DNA of 64,000 bases, taken from assembly GCA_963773655.1 (NCBI GenBank), contig CAVZBX010000001.1, positions 496,001 to 560,000 of the forward strand, written 5' to 3'. The DNA comes from DASSQJ01 sp963773655 (GTDB lineage: Bacteria; Actinomycetota; Actinomycetes; Actinomycetales; Dermatophilaceae). Below are positions 28,039-37,108 of this stretch, piece after piece; positions within the stretch are counted from its first letter, which is position 1; every line of letters begins with the position of its first letter. The notes under the pieces are model-generated. The model saw nothing but the letters and a program-made list of their open reading frames with translations. It did no database searches and was not told the origin of the DNA. Position numbers and translations under genes: made by a program.

Positions 28039-30094
28039 CCTCACCGTCGGCAGCCCACCGCGGCGTGCCCTCCGGCTCCTCCTCGTCCTGGCCGTCGTCC
28101 TGGCGGGCGGCCTCGGCGCCGCCGGCCCGGCCGCGGCCGACGAGCTGTACCCGCGCCCGACGAGCGGGACCTCGTTCGACCTGCGCGGTCACGGCTGGGG
28201 ACACGGCAACGGGATGTCGCAGTACGGAGCACTGGGTGGCGCCCAGGCAGGGGCGACGTGGCGGCAGATCCTCGCGCACTACTACCAGGGGACCACCACG
28301 ACCTCGATCGGGAACCCGACGATGCGGGTGCGGGTCGCCTCGCTCGGCAGCACGGTGCAGGCCTACCCTGCGACCGGTCTGCGCGTCACCTGGGACCTGA
28401 CGCACTCGTCGGTGCTCCCGACGACGAGAGACGGGGTGGCGGTGGCTCGTTGGCGGATCAACCCCGCCGCCAAGGTCCCGGGCACTCCCACGAGGTTCAG
28501 GTTGCAGTACCTGCCGTCCGGGTCCTCGACGTGGAGGTACTACGCCACCGCGAGCGTCCCCCTCACCGGGGCGTTCCTCAACCCGACCTCGGGCACGGTG
28601 ACGACCCTGCGCGGCAGCACGAAGGTCGTGTACCGCGGCCAGGTCCGGGGGACGCTCATCGGCTCGGCGGGGTCGGAGTCGCTGGTGCCCGTCGTCGCGC
28701 TGCCGATGGAGAGCTACCTGCGCTCGGTCGTGCCGAGCGAGTCGCCCTCCTCGTGGCCGGCGGCTGCCCTGGCGGCGCAGGCCGTCGCCGCCCGGTCCTT
28801 CGCCGAGTACCACCGCAGGTACGCGCCGATCTCCACCACCTGGTACGACGTCTACGACGACACCCGCAGCCAGGTGTTCCCCGGGACCTCCGTCGGCGGG
28901 GCCGCCAAGGAGTTCGCGGGCTCCACCGCCGCCGTCGACGCCACGGCGGGCGTGGCGCTGTCGTACTCGGGGAAGATCGCGTTCACCCAGTTCAGCTCGT
29001 CGAGCGGGGGCTGGACGAACACCGGGAGCCAGCCCTACCTCGCGGCAGTGCGCGACGACTGGGACGCCGTCGCGGCGAACCCGAACCACACGTGGACGGC
29101 GAGCATCCCGATCACGAGGATCGAGTCCGCGTACGCGTCGGTGGGCTCCCTGACCGCGCTGCGGGTCACCGAGCGCAACGGCTTCGGGGACCTGGGCGGA
29201 CGGGTCGTCACGTTGACCGTCGAGGGGACCAAGGGGTCGGTGAGCACGACGGGGGAGACCTTCCGGTCACGGCTGGGCCTGAAGAGCACGTGGTTCGTCC
29301 CGACCAACGCGGGAGCCACCGACTTCCCGCACGACGTCACGGGCGACGGGGCGCCGGACGTGCTCGCCATCGAGGCCGACGGCGGGGCCCTGCGGGTGTA
29401 CCCGACCTCCGGCACCGGCCGGTGGCGGGCGCCCATCCGCCAGGAGTCGGGGTGGAACGAGTACCCGAAGGCCCTGACCGCCGGCCGGTGGGACGCCGAC
29501 GCCGTCGGCGACGTCCTGGTGCAGGACCAGCTCGGAGATCTCCTTCTCCGTCGAGGCCTCGGCGACGGCACGTTCGCCGCGCCGGTCCCGATCGGCTCCG
29601 GGTGGCAGATGCACGACCTGGTGGTGCCGGTGGGCGACTTCGACGGCGACGGCCACGGCGACCTCGTCGCCCGGAGCACCACCGGCGACCTCTACCTCTA
29701 CCGCGGCGATGGCGCCGGGGGCTTCCAGCGATCGGCGTGGCGGGTCATCGGCAGTGGCTGGCAGATCTTCACGGCGATCTTCAGCCCGGGCGACTTCGAC
29801 GGGGACGGTGCCACGGACGTGATCGCCCGCACGGCCGGTGGCCGGCTCTACCTCTACCGCGGTGACGGGCAGGGCGGGTGGAAGCTGCCCCGGGTGACCA
29901 TCGGCACCGGGTGGCAGATCTTCACGGCGCTGACCTCGGTCGGGGACTTCGACGGGGACGGGAACGCCGACGTCCTGGCCCGCAGCGCCGACGGCGCGCT
30001 GCTCCTGTACCCCGGCGACGGCAGCGGCTACTGGGACCTCCCGCGTCGGCAGGTGGGCAGCGGCTGGGAGATCTTCTCCAGCATCGTGCCGTGA
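28025..30094 (+). CDS. SpoIID/LytB domain protein with C-terminal VCBS repeats
   Basis: Predicted 689 residues, secreted (signal RALRLLLVLAVVLAGGLGAA, cleavage near AAADE). The segment RGHGWGHGNGMSQYGA and VALPMESYLRSVVPSES with AALAAQAVAARSFAEYH define the SpoIID domain; family members are lytic transglycosylases or amidase enhancers. Three or more VCBS/FG-GAP units follow (VGDFDGDGHGDLVARS; PGDFDGDGATDVIART; VGDFDGDGNADVLARS), each with a YLYRGDG-like end. ATG 28025 lies inside the end of the amidase gene, so the two are co-translated. They likely act together on peptidoglycan, the amidase perhaps boosted by the SpoIID partner. Confidence 0.88.
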   Translation: MSSVDLTVGSPPRRALRLLLVLAVVLAGGLGAAGPAAADELYPRPTSGTSFDLRGHGWGHGNGMSQYGALGGAQAGATWRQILAHYYQGTTTTSIGNPTMRVRVASLGSTVQAYPATGLRVTWDLTHSSVLPTTRDGVAVARWRINPAAKVPGTPTRFRLQYLPSGSSTWRYYATASVPLTGAFLNPTSGTVTTLRGSTKVVYRGQVRGTLIGSAGSESLVPVVALPMESYLRSVVPSESPSSWPAAALAAQAVAARSFAEYHRRYAPISTTWYDVYDDTRSQVFPGTSVGGAAKEFAGSTAAVDATAGVALSYSGKIAFTQFSSSSGGWTNTGSQPYLAAVRDDWDAVAANPNHTWTASIPITRIESAYASVGSLTALRVTERNGFGDLGGRVVTLTVEGTKGSVSTTGETFRSRLGLKSTWFVPTNAGATDFPHDVTGDGAPDVLAIEADGGALRVYPTSGTGRWRAPIRQESGWNEYPKALTAGRWDADAVGDVLVQDQLGDLLLRRGLGDGTFAAPVPIGSGWQMHDLVVPVGDFDGDGHGDLVARSTTGDLYLYRGDGAGGFQRSAWRVIGSGWQIFTAIFSPGDFDGDGATDVIARTAGGRLYLYRGDGQGGWKLPRVTIGTGWQIFTALTSVGDFDGDGNADVLARSADGALLLYPGDGSGYWDLPRRQVGSGWEIFSSIVP

Positions 30095-30106
30095 CCCGGG
30101 GGGCTG

Positions 30107-30120
30107 CGCCCGTCCGGGCG
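30107..30120. terminator. Hairpin between convergent SpoIID and scoB genes
   Basis: CGCCCG-TC-CGGGCG inverted repeat in the 45-base gap between two convergent stops (30094 and 30140). There is no U run. Assigned from position and symmetry only. Confidence 0.35.
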
Positions 30121-30139
30121 ACCGCGTGGCCGGGGAGGC

Positions 30140-30779
30140 TCAGCCGAGCTCGACGGTGAACGGCGCCCCGGTCGCCTCGCGCACCTGCTCCTCGGTGACA
30201 CCGTCGGCGAGCTCGCGCAGGACGAGGCCGTCGCCGGTGACGTCGAGGACGGCCAGGTCGGTGATGATCCGCTGGACGACCCCCTTGCCGGTGAGCGGCA
30301 GGGTGCACTCCTGGAGGATCTTGGCGGAGCCGTCCTTGGCGACGTGCTCCATGAGGACGACCACCTTCTTGGCGCCGTGGACCAGGTCCATCGCGCCGCC
30401 CATGCCCTTGACCATCTTGCCGGGGATCATCCAGTTGGCGATGTCGCCGGAGGAGGAGACCTGCATGGCACCGAGGATCGCGGCGTCGACCTTGCCCCCG
30501 CGGATCATCCCGAACGAGGTCGCGGAGTCGAAGTAGGAGGCGCCCCGGCGCACCGTGACCGTCTCCTTGCCGGCGTTGATGAGGTCGGGGTCGACCGCCT
30601 CGCTCGGTGGGGTAGGCGCCGACGCCGAGGATGCCGTTCTCCGACTGCAGGACGATCTCGACGTCGTCGGGCACGTAGTTGGGCACGAGGGTGGGCAGGC
30701 CGATGCCGAGGTTGACGTAGGCGCCGTCCTCGAGCTCGGCGGCGGCGCGGGCGGCCATCTGCTGGCGGGTCAGCGGCAT
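30140..30779 (-). pseudogene. scoB: 3-oxoacid (succinyl-CoA:acetoacetate) CoA-transferase subunit B (frameshifted)
   Basis: Frame one from ATG 30779 gives the normal start (MAARAAAELEDGAYVNLGIG; LPTLVPNYVPDDVEIVLQSE, with the SENG catalytic-Glu motif at ILQSENGILG). At about 30598-30605 the frame changes: one extra base sits in the codons after YPTE. The rest (AVDPDLINAGKETVTVRRG; GGAMDLVHGAKKVVVLMEH; CTLPLTGKGVVQRIITDLAV) continues in the other frame to the stop at 30140. Deleting one base gives a normal ~212-residue subunit. Partner ScoA is intact, so this may be a sequencing indel. Role: reversible CoA transfer between succinyl-CoA and acetoacetate in ketone or fatty-acid metabolism. Confidence 0.85.
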
Positions 30780-30780
30780 C

Positions 30781-31560
30781 TCAGGCCTCCTCGGTGGTGC
30801 GGACGGTGCGCTTCTCGATGCGCTTGTCGGCGGCCTGCTCCGGCGTGAGCGGCAGCACCCGCTGGACGTAGATGCCGGGCAGGTGGACCTGGTCGGGGTC
30901 GAGCTCGCCGGGCTCGACGAGCTCCTCGACCTCGGCGACGGTGACCCGCCCGGACATCGCGCAGAGCGGGTTGAAGTTGCGGGAGGACTTGTTGAAGACG
31001 AGGTTGCCGTGGCGGTCGCCCCTCCAGGCCCGCACGAGGCCGAAGTCGGCGACGATGGCGTGCTCGAGGACGTACTGGCGCTGCTCGCCGTCCTGCTCGA
31101 AGACCCGGACCTCCTTGGGTGGCGAGGCGATGGCGACCCCGCCGGAGCCGTCGTACCTCCACGGCAGGCCGCCGTCGGCGACCTGCGAGCCGACGCCGGT
31201 GGGGGTGTAGAACGCCGGGATGCCGGCGCCGCCGGCGCGCAGCCGCTCGGCGAGGGTGCCCTGCGGGGTCAGCTCCACCTCGAGCTCGCCCTCGAGGTAC
31301 TGCCGGGCGAACTCCTTGTTCTCCCCGACGTAGCTGGAGACCATCCGGCGGATCTGGCGCGAGCCGAGCAGGATGCCGAGCCCCCAGTCGTCGACGCCAC
31401 AGTTGTTCGAGACGACCTCGAGGTCCTTCACCCCGTTCCGGTGCAGCTCCTCGATGAGCACGGAGGGGATGCCGCACAGCCCGAAACCACCGACCGCGAG
31501 GGTCGCCCCGTCGGTGATCCCGGCCACGGCCTCGGCAGGTGTGGCGACGACTTTGTCCAT
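30781..31560 (-). CDS. scoA: 3-oxoacid CoA-transferase subunit A
   Basis: Predicted 259 residues: VGGFGLCGIPSVLIEEL (CoA-transferase family I signature G-G-F-G-x-C-G-x-P), VVSNNCGVDDWGLGILL, GSGGVAIASPPKEVRVF and RAWRGDRHGNLVFNKSSRNF are all typical of ScoA/AtoD. It forms a heterodimer with ScoB, whose start follows after one base. ATG 31560 has no Shine-Dalgarno but has TAGGGT 7 bases upstream; a longer frame to 31860 runs through intergenic sequence and is unlikely. Confidence 0.93.
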   Translation of the reverse strand: MDKVVATPAEAVAGITDGATLAVGGFGLCGIPSVLIEELHRNGVKDLEVVSNNCGVDDWGLGILLGSRQIRRMVSSYVGENKEFARQYLEGELEVELTPQGTLAERLRAGGAGIPAFYTPTGVGSQVADGGLPWRYDGSGGVAIASPPKEVRVFEQDGEQRQYVLEHAIVADFGLVRAWRGDRHGNLVFNKSSRNFNPLCAMSGRVTVAEVEELVEPGELDPDQVHLPGIYVQRVLPLTPEQAADKRIEKRTVRTTEEA

Positions 31561-31567
31561 GTCGCGC

Positions 31568-31573
31568 ACCCTA
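31568..31573 (-). promoter_or_regulatory. Leaderless -10 box for scoAB
   Basis: TAGGGT on the minus strand, 7 bases before ATG 31560. Same layout as the boxes before GT2, tagD and topoisomerase genes in this window. Confidence 0.5.
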
Positions 31574-31714
31574 GCGTCCGCGGTCGTGGGCGCCGTCAGA
31601 GGTGCGCCCACCGGACCTCCCGCCGCGGGCTCGTCCGGGACCCGCTCCGACCCCACCGCGGGCCCGCTGACCTGCACTGTCGTCCGTTCGGTCCGACTCC
31701 GGGAAGTACACGTC

Positions 31715-31862
31715 TGTAATTCAGCCGAAGGACTTGCGGTGGCCTTCGGGGGATGGGAGAACGGATGTGCCCGGTGGTCCTGCGGTGGCGGATGTGACGT
31801 CTGTGACGAGGCGCCGAGCGCGTCTCGACCCCTGCCCTGACGCTCGTCCGAGGAGCCCACTC
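31715..31862 (+). promoter_or_regulatory. Promoter and long structured leader of the peptidoglycan-binding protein
   Basis: TGTAAT (31715-31720) is a plausible -10 box. It is followed by a perfect 7-base stem CCGAAGG/CCTTCGG (31725-31731 with 31743-31749), then the element 31772-31798 shared with the amidase leader, then TGTGACGTCTGTGAC (31793-31807), which matches the LCP intergenic repeat at 14 of 15 bases. That leaves roughly 135 untranslated bases before GTG 31863. It could be a DNA operator or an RNA switch; I do not recognise a known riboswitch. Confidence 0.4.
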
Positions 31863-33767
31863 GTGTCCCTGCCCCTGCCTCACCTCCCGCTGCTCCGGGA
31901 GCGTCGGGTCGCCCGCACCGTCGGGGCGATCTCGGCCTCGGTCATCGTGCTCCCGTTCATCGGCGGCGCCGCCGAGGCCGCGTCGGTTCCCTACCCGAAG
32001 CCGAAGCAGCCGCTGCCGAGCGCCCTGGACGTCATCACGCCGTACCAGAAGGGCACGCGCTGTCTCACCGAGACCCAGCCGGGGGTCCTGGCCTTCGCCA
32101 GGCTCCTCAACGCGACGTACGGCACCCACTCCTACGGGACCCTGCGCACCTGCGCCGCCGAGCACGGCGAGGGCCGGGCCCTGGACTGGATGCTCGACGC
32201 CAGGGACCCGGATCAGCTGGCGCTCGGCAACGCGCTCACCCGCTGGCTCTCGGCGGAGGACAGCGCCGGCCGCCCCGGCGCCAACGCCCGCAGGCTCGGC
32301 ATCAACTACATCATCTGGAACCGGCAGCAGTGGTTCGCCTGGGACCCGGACATGGCGTGGAAGCCGTACTACGGCGCCTCCCCGCACACCGACCACATCC
32401 ACTTCTCCTTCACCTGGGACGGCGCCTACACCCGCACCTCGTGGTGGACCGGCAGGGCGCTGACCGGCTACACGACCGGGCCGGCCGCCACGCCCGCCCC
32501 GGCCCCGACGACCACGTCGAGCGGCTACCCCTACCTCAGCCAGGGCAGCAGCGGCAGCGACGTCGTCCTCCTCCAGAAGGTCATCGGCGCCGAGCCGGAC
32601 GGCCGCTTCGGGCCGCTGACCGCCGCGGCCCTCGGTACCTGGCAGTCCAAGAACGGGGTCAAGGCCACCAAGGTCGCCGACGACGCCACCTGGGCCAAGA
32701 TGGTCGCGATCGGCGCGGTCCCGAAGAAGGGCTCGGGCGGCACCACCGCCGGCTCGAGCAGCACCTCGACCGACCTGTCGACGTACCGGTCGACGACCCT
32801 GCGCCGCGGCTCCAGCGGCACCGCGGTCAAGGTGCTCCAGAAGGCCATCGGCGGGCTCACCGTCGACGGTGCGTTCGGCCCGGCCACGGAGGCGCGGGTC
32901 AAGGCGTACCAGAAGAGCAAGGGCCTGACCCAGAACGGCGTCGTCGACGCCCGCGTCTGGGACGCGCTCATGGGGAAGGCCACCACCTCCTCGGGAGGCT
33001 CGACGAGCACGAGCCCGCTCGCGAAGTACGCCGGGGTGACCCTGCGGCTGTGGTCGCGCGGGGCCGCGGTCAAGGCGATGCAGCAGGCGATCGGTGGGCT
33101 GACCGCCGACGGCGTCTTCGGGCCGCTGACGCTGGCGCGGGTCAAGGCGTACCAGAAGTCGCAGGCCCTGGCCGTCACCGGAGTCGTCGACGCCAGGACG
33201 TGGAAGGCGCTGATGGGGGAGTCGGCGACGACGTCGTCCCCCCAGTCCTCGACCGAGTCCTCGGCGCCCTCGTCGTCGGCGAGCGGCTCGGCGAGCAGGA
33301 GCCCGCTCGCGAAGTACGCCGGGGTGACCCTGCGGCTGTGGTCGCGCGGCGAGGCCGTGAAGGCGATGCAGAAGGCGATCGGCGGGCTGACCGTCGACGG
33401 TGCCTTCGGCCCGCTGACCCTGGCGCGGGTCAAGGCGTACCAGAAGTCCACGGGCCTGACCGTCACCGGCGTCGTCGACTCGGCCACGTGGAAGGCGCTG
33501 ATGGGCGGGTCCTCGAGCCCCACCTCGTCGTCCTCCTCGGCGGGCTCGAGCACCGACCCCACCGCGCGGTACTGGGGCGTGGTGCTGCGGCGCGGCTCCA
33601 CCGGTGCGGCCGTCCGGGCACTGCAGCAGGCCATCGGCGGGCTCACCGTCGACGGCGTGTTCGGCCCGCTCACCGAGGCCCGGGTCAAGGCGTTCCAGAA
33701 GTCGGTGAAGCTGGCCCAGACCGGCGTCGTCGGCACCGTGACGTGGAAGGCGGTCGCCGCCCGCTGA
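31863..33767 (+). CDS. Secreted protein: VanY/ARB_07466-like peptidase-like domain plus five peptidoglycan-binding modules
   Basis: Predicted 634 residues. Signal peptide ends near GGAAEAASV. Residues ~45-210 form a domain with AEHGEGRALDWMLD and PHTDHIHFSF, matching zinc-ligand positions of ARB_07466-like/D,D-peptidase-type folds. Five PG_binding_1 modules follow (nt ~32522, 32785, 33028, 33316, 33571), each with a pattern like AVKAMQKAIGGLTVDGAFGP and VKAYQKS, separated by Ser/Thr-rich linkers. Modules 3 and 4 are nearly identical in DNA (about 49 bases at 33013 and 33300), so one arose by recent duplication. GTG 33863-type longer starts are not needed; GTG 31863 follows CGAGGAGCC. Likely a wall-anchored hydrolase. 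Confidence 0.85.
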   Translation: MSLPLPHLPLLRERRVARTVGAISASVIVLPFIGGAAEAASVPYPKPKQPLPSALDVITPYQKGTRCLTETQPGVLAFARLLNATYGTHSYGTLRTCAAEHGEGRALDWMLDARDPDQLALGNALTRWLSAEDSAGRPGANARRLGINYIIWNRQQWFAWDPDMAWKPYYGASPHTDHIHFSFTWDGAYTRTSWWTGRALTGYTTGPAATPAPAPTTTSSGYPYLSQGSSGSDVVLLQKVIGAEPDGRFGPLTAAALGTWQSKNGVKATKVADDATWAKMVAIGAVPKKGSGGTTAGSSSTSTDLSTYRSTTLRRGSSGTAVKVLQKAIGGLTVDGAFGPATEARVKAYQKSKGLTQNGVVDARVWDALMGKATTSSGGSTSTSPLAKYAGVTLRLWSRGAAVKAMQQAIGGLTADGVFGPLTLARVKAYQKSQALAVTGVVDARTWKALMGESATTSSPQSSTESSAPSSSASGSASRSPLAKYAGVTLRLWSRGEAVKAMQKAIGGLTVDGAFGPLTLARVKAYQKSTGLTVTGVVDSATWKALMGGSSSPTSSSSSAGSSTDPTARYWGVVLRRGSTGAAVRALQQAIGGLTVDGVFGPLTEARVKAFQKSVKLAQTGVVGTVTWKAVAAR

Positions 33768-33829
33768 CCCGGCGGCCCGGCGGAGACACCCGGCCCGGGT
33801 TCGCACCGGCCGGTGACGCCCGGACCGGC

Positions 33830-34543
33830 TCACACCGAGCCGGTGACGCCCTCGCTCGCGAGGCGGCGCTCGAGCACGTCGGCGGCCGCAGTGCCCCGCG
33901 TGAGCACGACGGACCCGTCGGCCGCCCACGCCGCGAGGACGGCCCGGACGAAGCCGGCCGGGTCGGCGGTCGTGGTGTGCCACCGGCCGGGCGTGCCCTC
34001 GGGCACGAGGTCCGCGAACGACGTCGTGGAGTCCGGGGCGAGGAGGGCCGGGTCGCCGGGCGCCGGCCGGTCCCAGGGATGGAAGACGTCACCGTGGGTG
34101 GCGAGCTCGCGGGCCTCGTCGACGGACCCGGGCGGTACGGGCGCGGCGGCGCTGCGGGCGAGGGCGGCGAGCGTGACGACCACCGCCGCGGGGGCCTCGT
34201 CGACGCGGAGCGGGTCGTCGGTGACGACGACGTCGGCGGCGCCCTCGCCGGGCCGCAGGTCGACCGTGGCCCCCACCGACCAGGCGGCGAGCGCCCAGTA
34301 GAGCGTGCGCCAGTGCGGCGGCAGGGCGACCTGCACGACCGTCCCCGGGCCGGCGTCGAGCTCGTCCTGCAGCAGGTTGGCCGCCTTGGCCACCCAGTTG
34401 GCGAGGACCCGGGCCGACAGCTCGACCCGCTCGCCCCGGGTCGGCCCGTCGGTGTCGTCGTACACGGTGATCCGCGGCCGGCCGGGGTCGGAGGCGAGGA
34501 GGGCGGCCAGGAGGCCGGGGACGTCCCGGGGCGAGCGAGGCAT
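33830..34543 (-). CDS. TIGR03089 family protein
   Basis: Predicted 237 residues. It resembles an N-terminal piece of an AMP-dependent synthetase (LSARVLANWVAKAANLLQDE; VQVALPPHWRTLYWALAAW), but the rest of the adenylation domain, including the core phosphate-binding loop, is absent. This matches the actinobacterial TIGR03089 family, whose function is unknown. ATG 34543 has TACCGT 6 bases upstream on the minus strand and no Shine-Dalgarno. Divergent from tagD. In actinobacteria this family often sits near LCP and wall-polymer genes, which fits here. Confidence 0.82.
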   Translation of the reverse strand: MPRSPRDVPGLLAALLASDPGRPRITVYDDTDGPTRGERVELSARVLANWVAKAANLLQDELDAGPGTVVQVALPPHWRTLYWALAAWSVGATVDLRPGEGAADVVVTDDPLRVDEAPAAVVVTLAALARSAAAPVPPGSVDEARELATHGDVFHPWDRPAPGDPALLAPDSTTSFADLVPEGTPGRWHTTTADPAGFVRAVLAAWAADGSVVLTRGTAAADVLERRLASEGVTGSV

Positions 34544-34549
34544 GGGACG

Positions 34550-34555
34550 ACGGTA
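34550..34555 (-). promoter_or_regulatory. Leaderless -10 box for the TIGR03089 gene
   Basis: TACCGT on the minus strand, 6 bases before ATG 34543; divergent from the tagD box 40 bases away. Confidence 0.4.
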
Positions 34556-34594
34556 CCGAGGTCCGGGGCGCCGGGTGGGCCGCCGACCGGCCAC

Positions 34595-34600
34595 TAGGCT
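34595..34600 (+). promoter_or_regulatory. Leaderless -10 box for tagD
   Basis: TAGGCT with 7 bases to ATG 34608 and no Shine-Dalgarno. Confidence 0.5.
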
Positions 34601-34607
34601 GACCGCC

Positions 34608-35012
34608 ATGAGCGCCCGCACCGTCATCACCTTCGGCACCTTCGACGTCTTCCACGTCGGCCACGTGCGGGTGCTCGAGCGGGCTGCGGCGCTCGGGGGC
34701 CGGCTCGTCGTCGGTGTGTCCGCGGACGAGCTGAACATCCGCAAGAAGGGCCGGGCGCCGGTGTACACCCAGGACGAGCGGATGGAGATCGTCCGGGCAC
34801 TGCGCGTCGTCGACGAGGTGTTCGTCGAGGAGTCCCTCGAGGCCAAGCGCGACTACATCATCGAGCACGACGCCCAGGTCCTCGTCATGGGCGACGACTG
34901 GACCGGCAGGTTCGACTGGGTGTCGGACGTGTGTGAGGTCGTCTACCTGCCGCGCACGCCGTCCGTGTCGACCACGGGGATCATCGAGCACATCTCCGGC
35001 CTGGGCACGTGA
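34608..35012 (+). CDS. tagD: Glycerol-3-phosphate cytidylyltransferase
   Basis: Predicted 134 residues, the usual TagD length. FGTFDVFHVGHVRVLERA holds the HxGH nucleotidyltransferase motif, and RTPSVSTTGIIE the C-terminal (R)TxGISTT-type motif. It makes CDP-glycerol from CTP and glycerol 3-phosphate, the donor used by TagF-type polymerases such as the fusion at 5753. The stop overlaps the next GTG (GTGA). Confidence 0.93.
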   Translation: MSARTVITFGTFDVFHVGHVRVLERAAALGGRLVVGVSADELNIRKKGRAPVYTQDERMEIVRALRVVDEVFVEESLEAKRDYIIEHDAQVLVMGDDWTGRFDWVSDVCEVVYLPRTPSVSTTGIIEHISGLGT

Positions 35013-37062
35013 CACCGACCGGCGCGCCCGAGCGCGCCGGGCGGGTGCTCACTCGGGCCGCGCTCGGCACGGGTCTGTGGCTCGTCGCCACCACCTCCGT
35101 CGCGGGGCTGCTCGCCGCCGCCGGATGGTGGGCGCCGTGGGTGGGGTGGTCGGTGGCCGTACTCGCCGTCGGGGGCGCGGCGTGGGCGGTGCGCGGGCTG
35201 CCGGGCGTCGACCTGGGGCGGGGCGCGGCGGCCGCCGTGGTCGTCGTCGCGGCCGCCTTCGCGGTGTACGCGGGTGCCACCCACTCCGAGCACGTCCTGG
35301 TCCGCCGCGATGCCGCGAGCAACCTCCAGGCGGCCGTGAGCCTGGCCGGCACGCACCAGCGGGTCGTGCCGGTGGACGTGTCCGTCATCGGCGGTCCGGC
35401 GGCGCTGGAGCGCGGCGACGTCACGGTGGGCAGCGCCGCCTTCTACGAGGTCGGCACGCCGGCGGAGCCGTCGGTGCAGCCGCAGTTCCTGCTGGCCCCC
35501 GCGGTCGTCTTCGGCTTCGGGGTGTGGGCGGGCGGCCCGGCCGCGGCGCAGCTGCTGCCCGCCGTCGTGATGGCCGTCGCCCTGGTGCTCGTCGGGCTGG
35601 TCACCGCACGTGTCACCGGGCCCTGGTGGGGCGTGGCCGCCACCGGCCTCACCGGGGTGCTGTTCCCGGTGGTGAACGTCGCCCGCGGCACCTACTCCGA
35701 GCAGCTGGCGCTCGTGACCCTGCTGGGCGGGCTGCTCGCGCTGACCCTGGCCGCGGGTGAGGAGGACGACGGCGCGGCCCTCCGGGTGGCGCTGCTCGGC
35801 GGGGTGCTCGTCGGGGGCACCGGGCTGGCGCGGGTCGACGCGCTGCGCGAGGTGATGCTGCTGCTCCCCGTGCTCGCCGCCGCGGCCGCCCTGGACCGCC
35901 GCTGGGTGCGGCCGGCGCTGGCAGGGCTCGCCGCCTCCACCGCGGTGGCGGCGATCCTGGCGGTCACGCTGTCGTACCGGTACCTCGGCGACATCCACGC
36001 CAGCCTGCTGCCGCTGCTCGGCATGGCCGCGGTCGTCGGCGGTCTGTCGTGGGCGTCCCTGGTGCTGTGGCGTCGCGGGCACCGGCTGCCCGGCGCGGTC
36101 GTGCGCCGGGGCCCGGATGTCGCAGCCGGCCTGGTCGTGCTCGCCGGCCTGGTCCTGTGGAGCCGGCCGTGGTGGATGACGGTGCGCCAGGACCCGGGCG
36201 ACCCGGGCGCCCGCTACGTGGCGGGGATGCAGCGCCGGCAGGGTCTGCCCGTCGACGGTGGCCGCACCTACGCCGAGCACACCGTCGACTGGTTGTCCTG
36301 GTACGTCGGCTGGGCGGCCCTGGTCGTCGCCCTCGTCACCCTGGCCCTCGCGGTGCGGCGGCTGCTCCTGCGGCTCGGTGCCGGCGAGCTCGAGGCCTGG
36401 GGGCCGGCCCTGGTCGTGGCCGCGGGGTCGAGCCTGCTCACCCTGGTCCGGCCCGGCATCACCCCCGACCACCCGTGGGCGGACCGGCGGCTGCTCGTCG
36501 CGCTGCCCTTCGTCGTGGTCCTCGTCTGCGTCGCCGCGTCCTGGTCCGCGGCGCGGCTGGAGCGCTCGGGGCGCCGCTGGGGGCCGGCGGCGGTGGCCGT
36601 CCTCCTCGTCGCGGGGGTGGGGGCGCCCGCCGTGGCGGCGACGTGGCCGTTCCGCGGGGTCGGGGTGGAGCGTGGGTCGCTCGCCGCCGTCGAGCAGGTG
36701 TGTGCGGCGCTCGGGCCCGACGACGTCGTCCTCGGCATCGACAGCCGTGCCACCTCCGAGTGGCCGCAGGTCGTGCGGGGGATGTGCGGCGCCCCCTCCT
36801 TCGTCGCGGCCCGCCCCGTGCGCACCGACCCGCAGCGGCTGCGGGAGGTGGTCGCCAGCTGGCCGCCGGGGCGGAGGCGAGCGGGCACCGGCTCGTGGTC
36901 CTCGCCGCGGACGGGCCGGAGGCGGTGGAGGCGCTGGGCCTGGACCCGGTGCCGGTGGCCGACGTCCGCTTCCCCGAGGAGGAGCACGCCCTCGACCGGC
37001 CGCCGCGCCGCACCGACCTCGGCGGCGTGCGCGTCTTCATCGCGGCGGTCCCGGCACCGTGA
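35009..37062 (+). pseudogene. Polytopic membrane protein, GT-C-like (frameshifted near the C-terminus)
   Basis: About 684 residues when repaired, with ~12 membrane helices (LWLVATTSVAGLLAAAGWW; AAAVVVVAAAFAVYAGA; ALVVALVTLALAVRRLLL). The first loop has VRRDAASNLQAAVSLA, an acidic motif placed as in GT-C enzymes. The frame breaks at the G4 run 36868-36871: restoring one G continues as ASGHRLVVLAADGPEAVEAL to VRVFIAAVPAP and a stop at 37062. Unrepaired, the frame runs on into the chloride channel and gives a false 1189-residue fusion. GTG 35009 overlaps the tagD stop. Function unknown; co-translation with tagD hints at envelope glycan work. Confidence 0.72.
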
Positions 37063-37108
37063 GCGCGTCCGCGCGCGCCCGCACGGCACGAGTCGCCGAG
37101 GTGGTGCG

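Noticed and set aside
31721..31862. c-di-AMP (ydaO-type) riboswitch before the peptidoglycan-binding gene
   Set aside because: Such switches precede wall hydrolases in actinobacteria, but I could not find their conserved sequence blocks here. Left as an unassigned structured leader.
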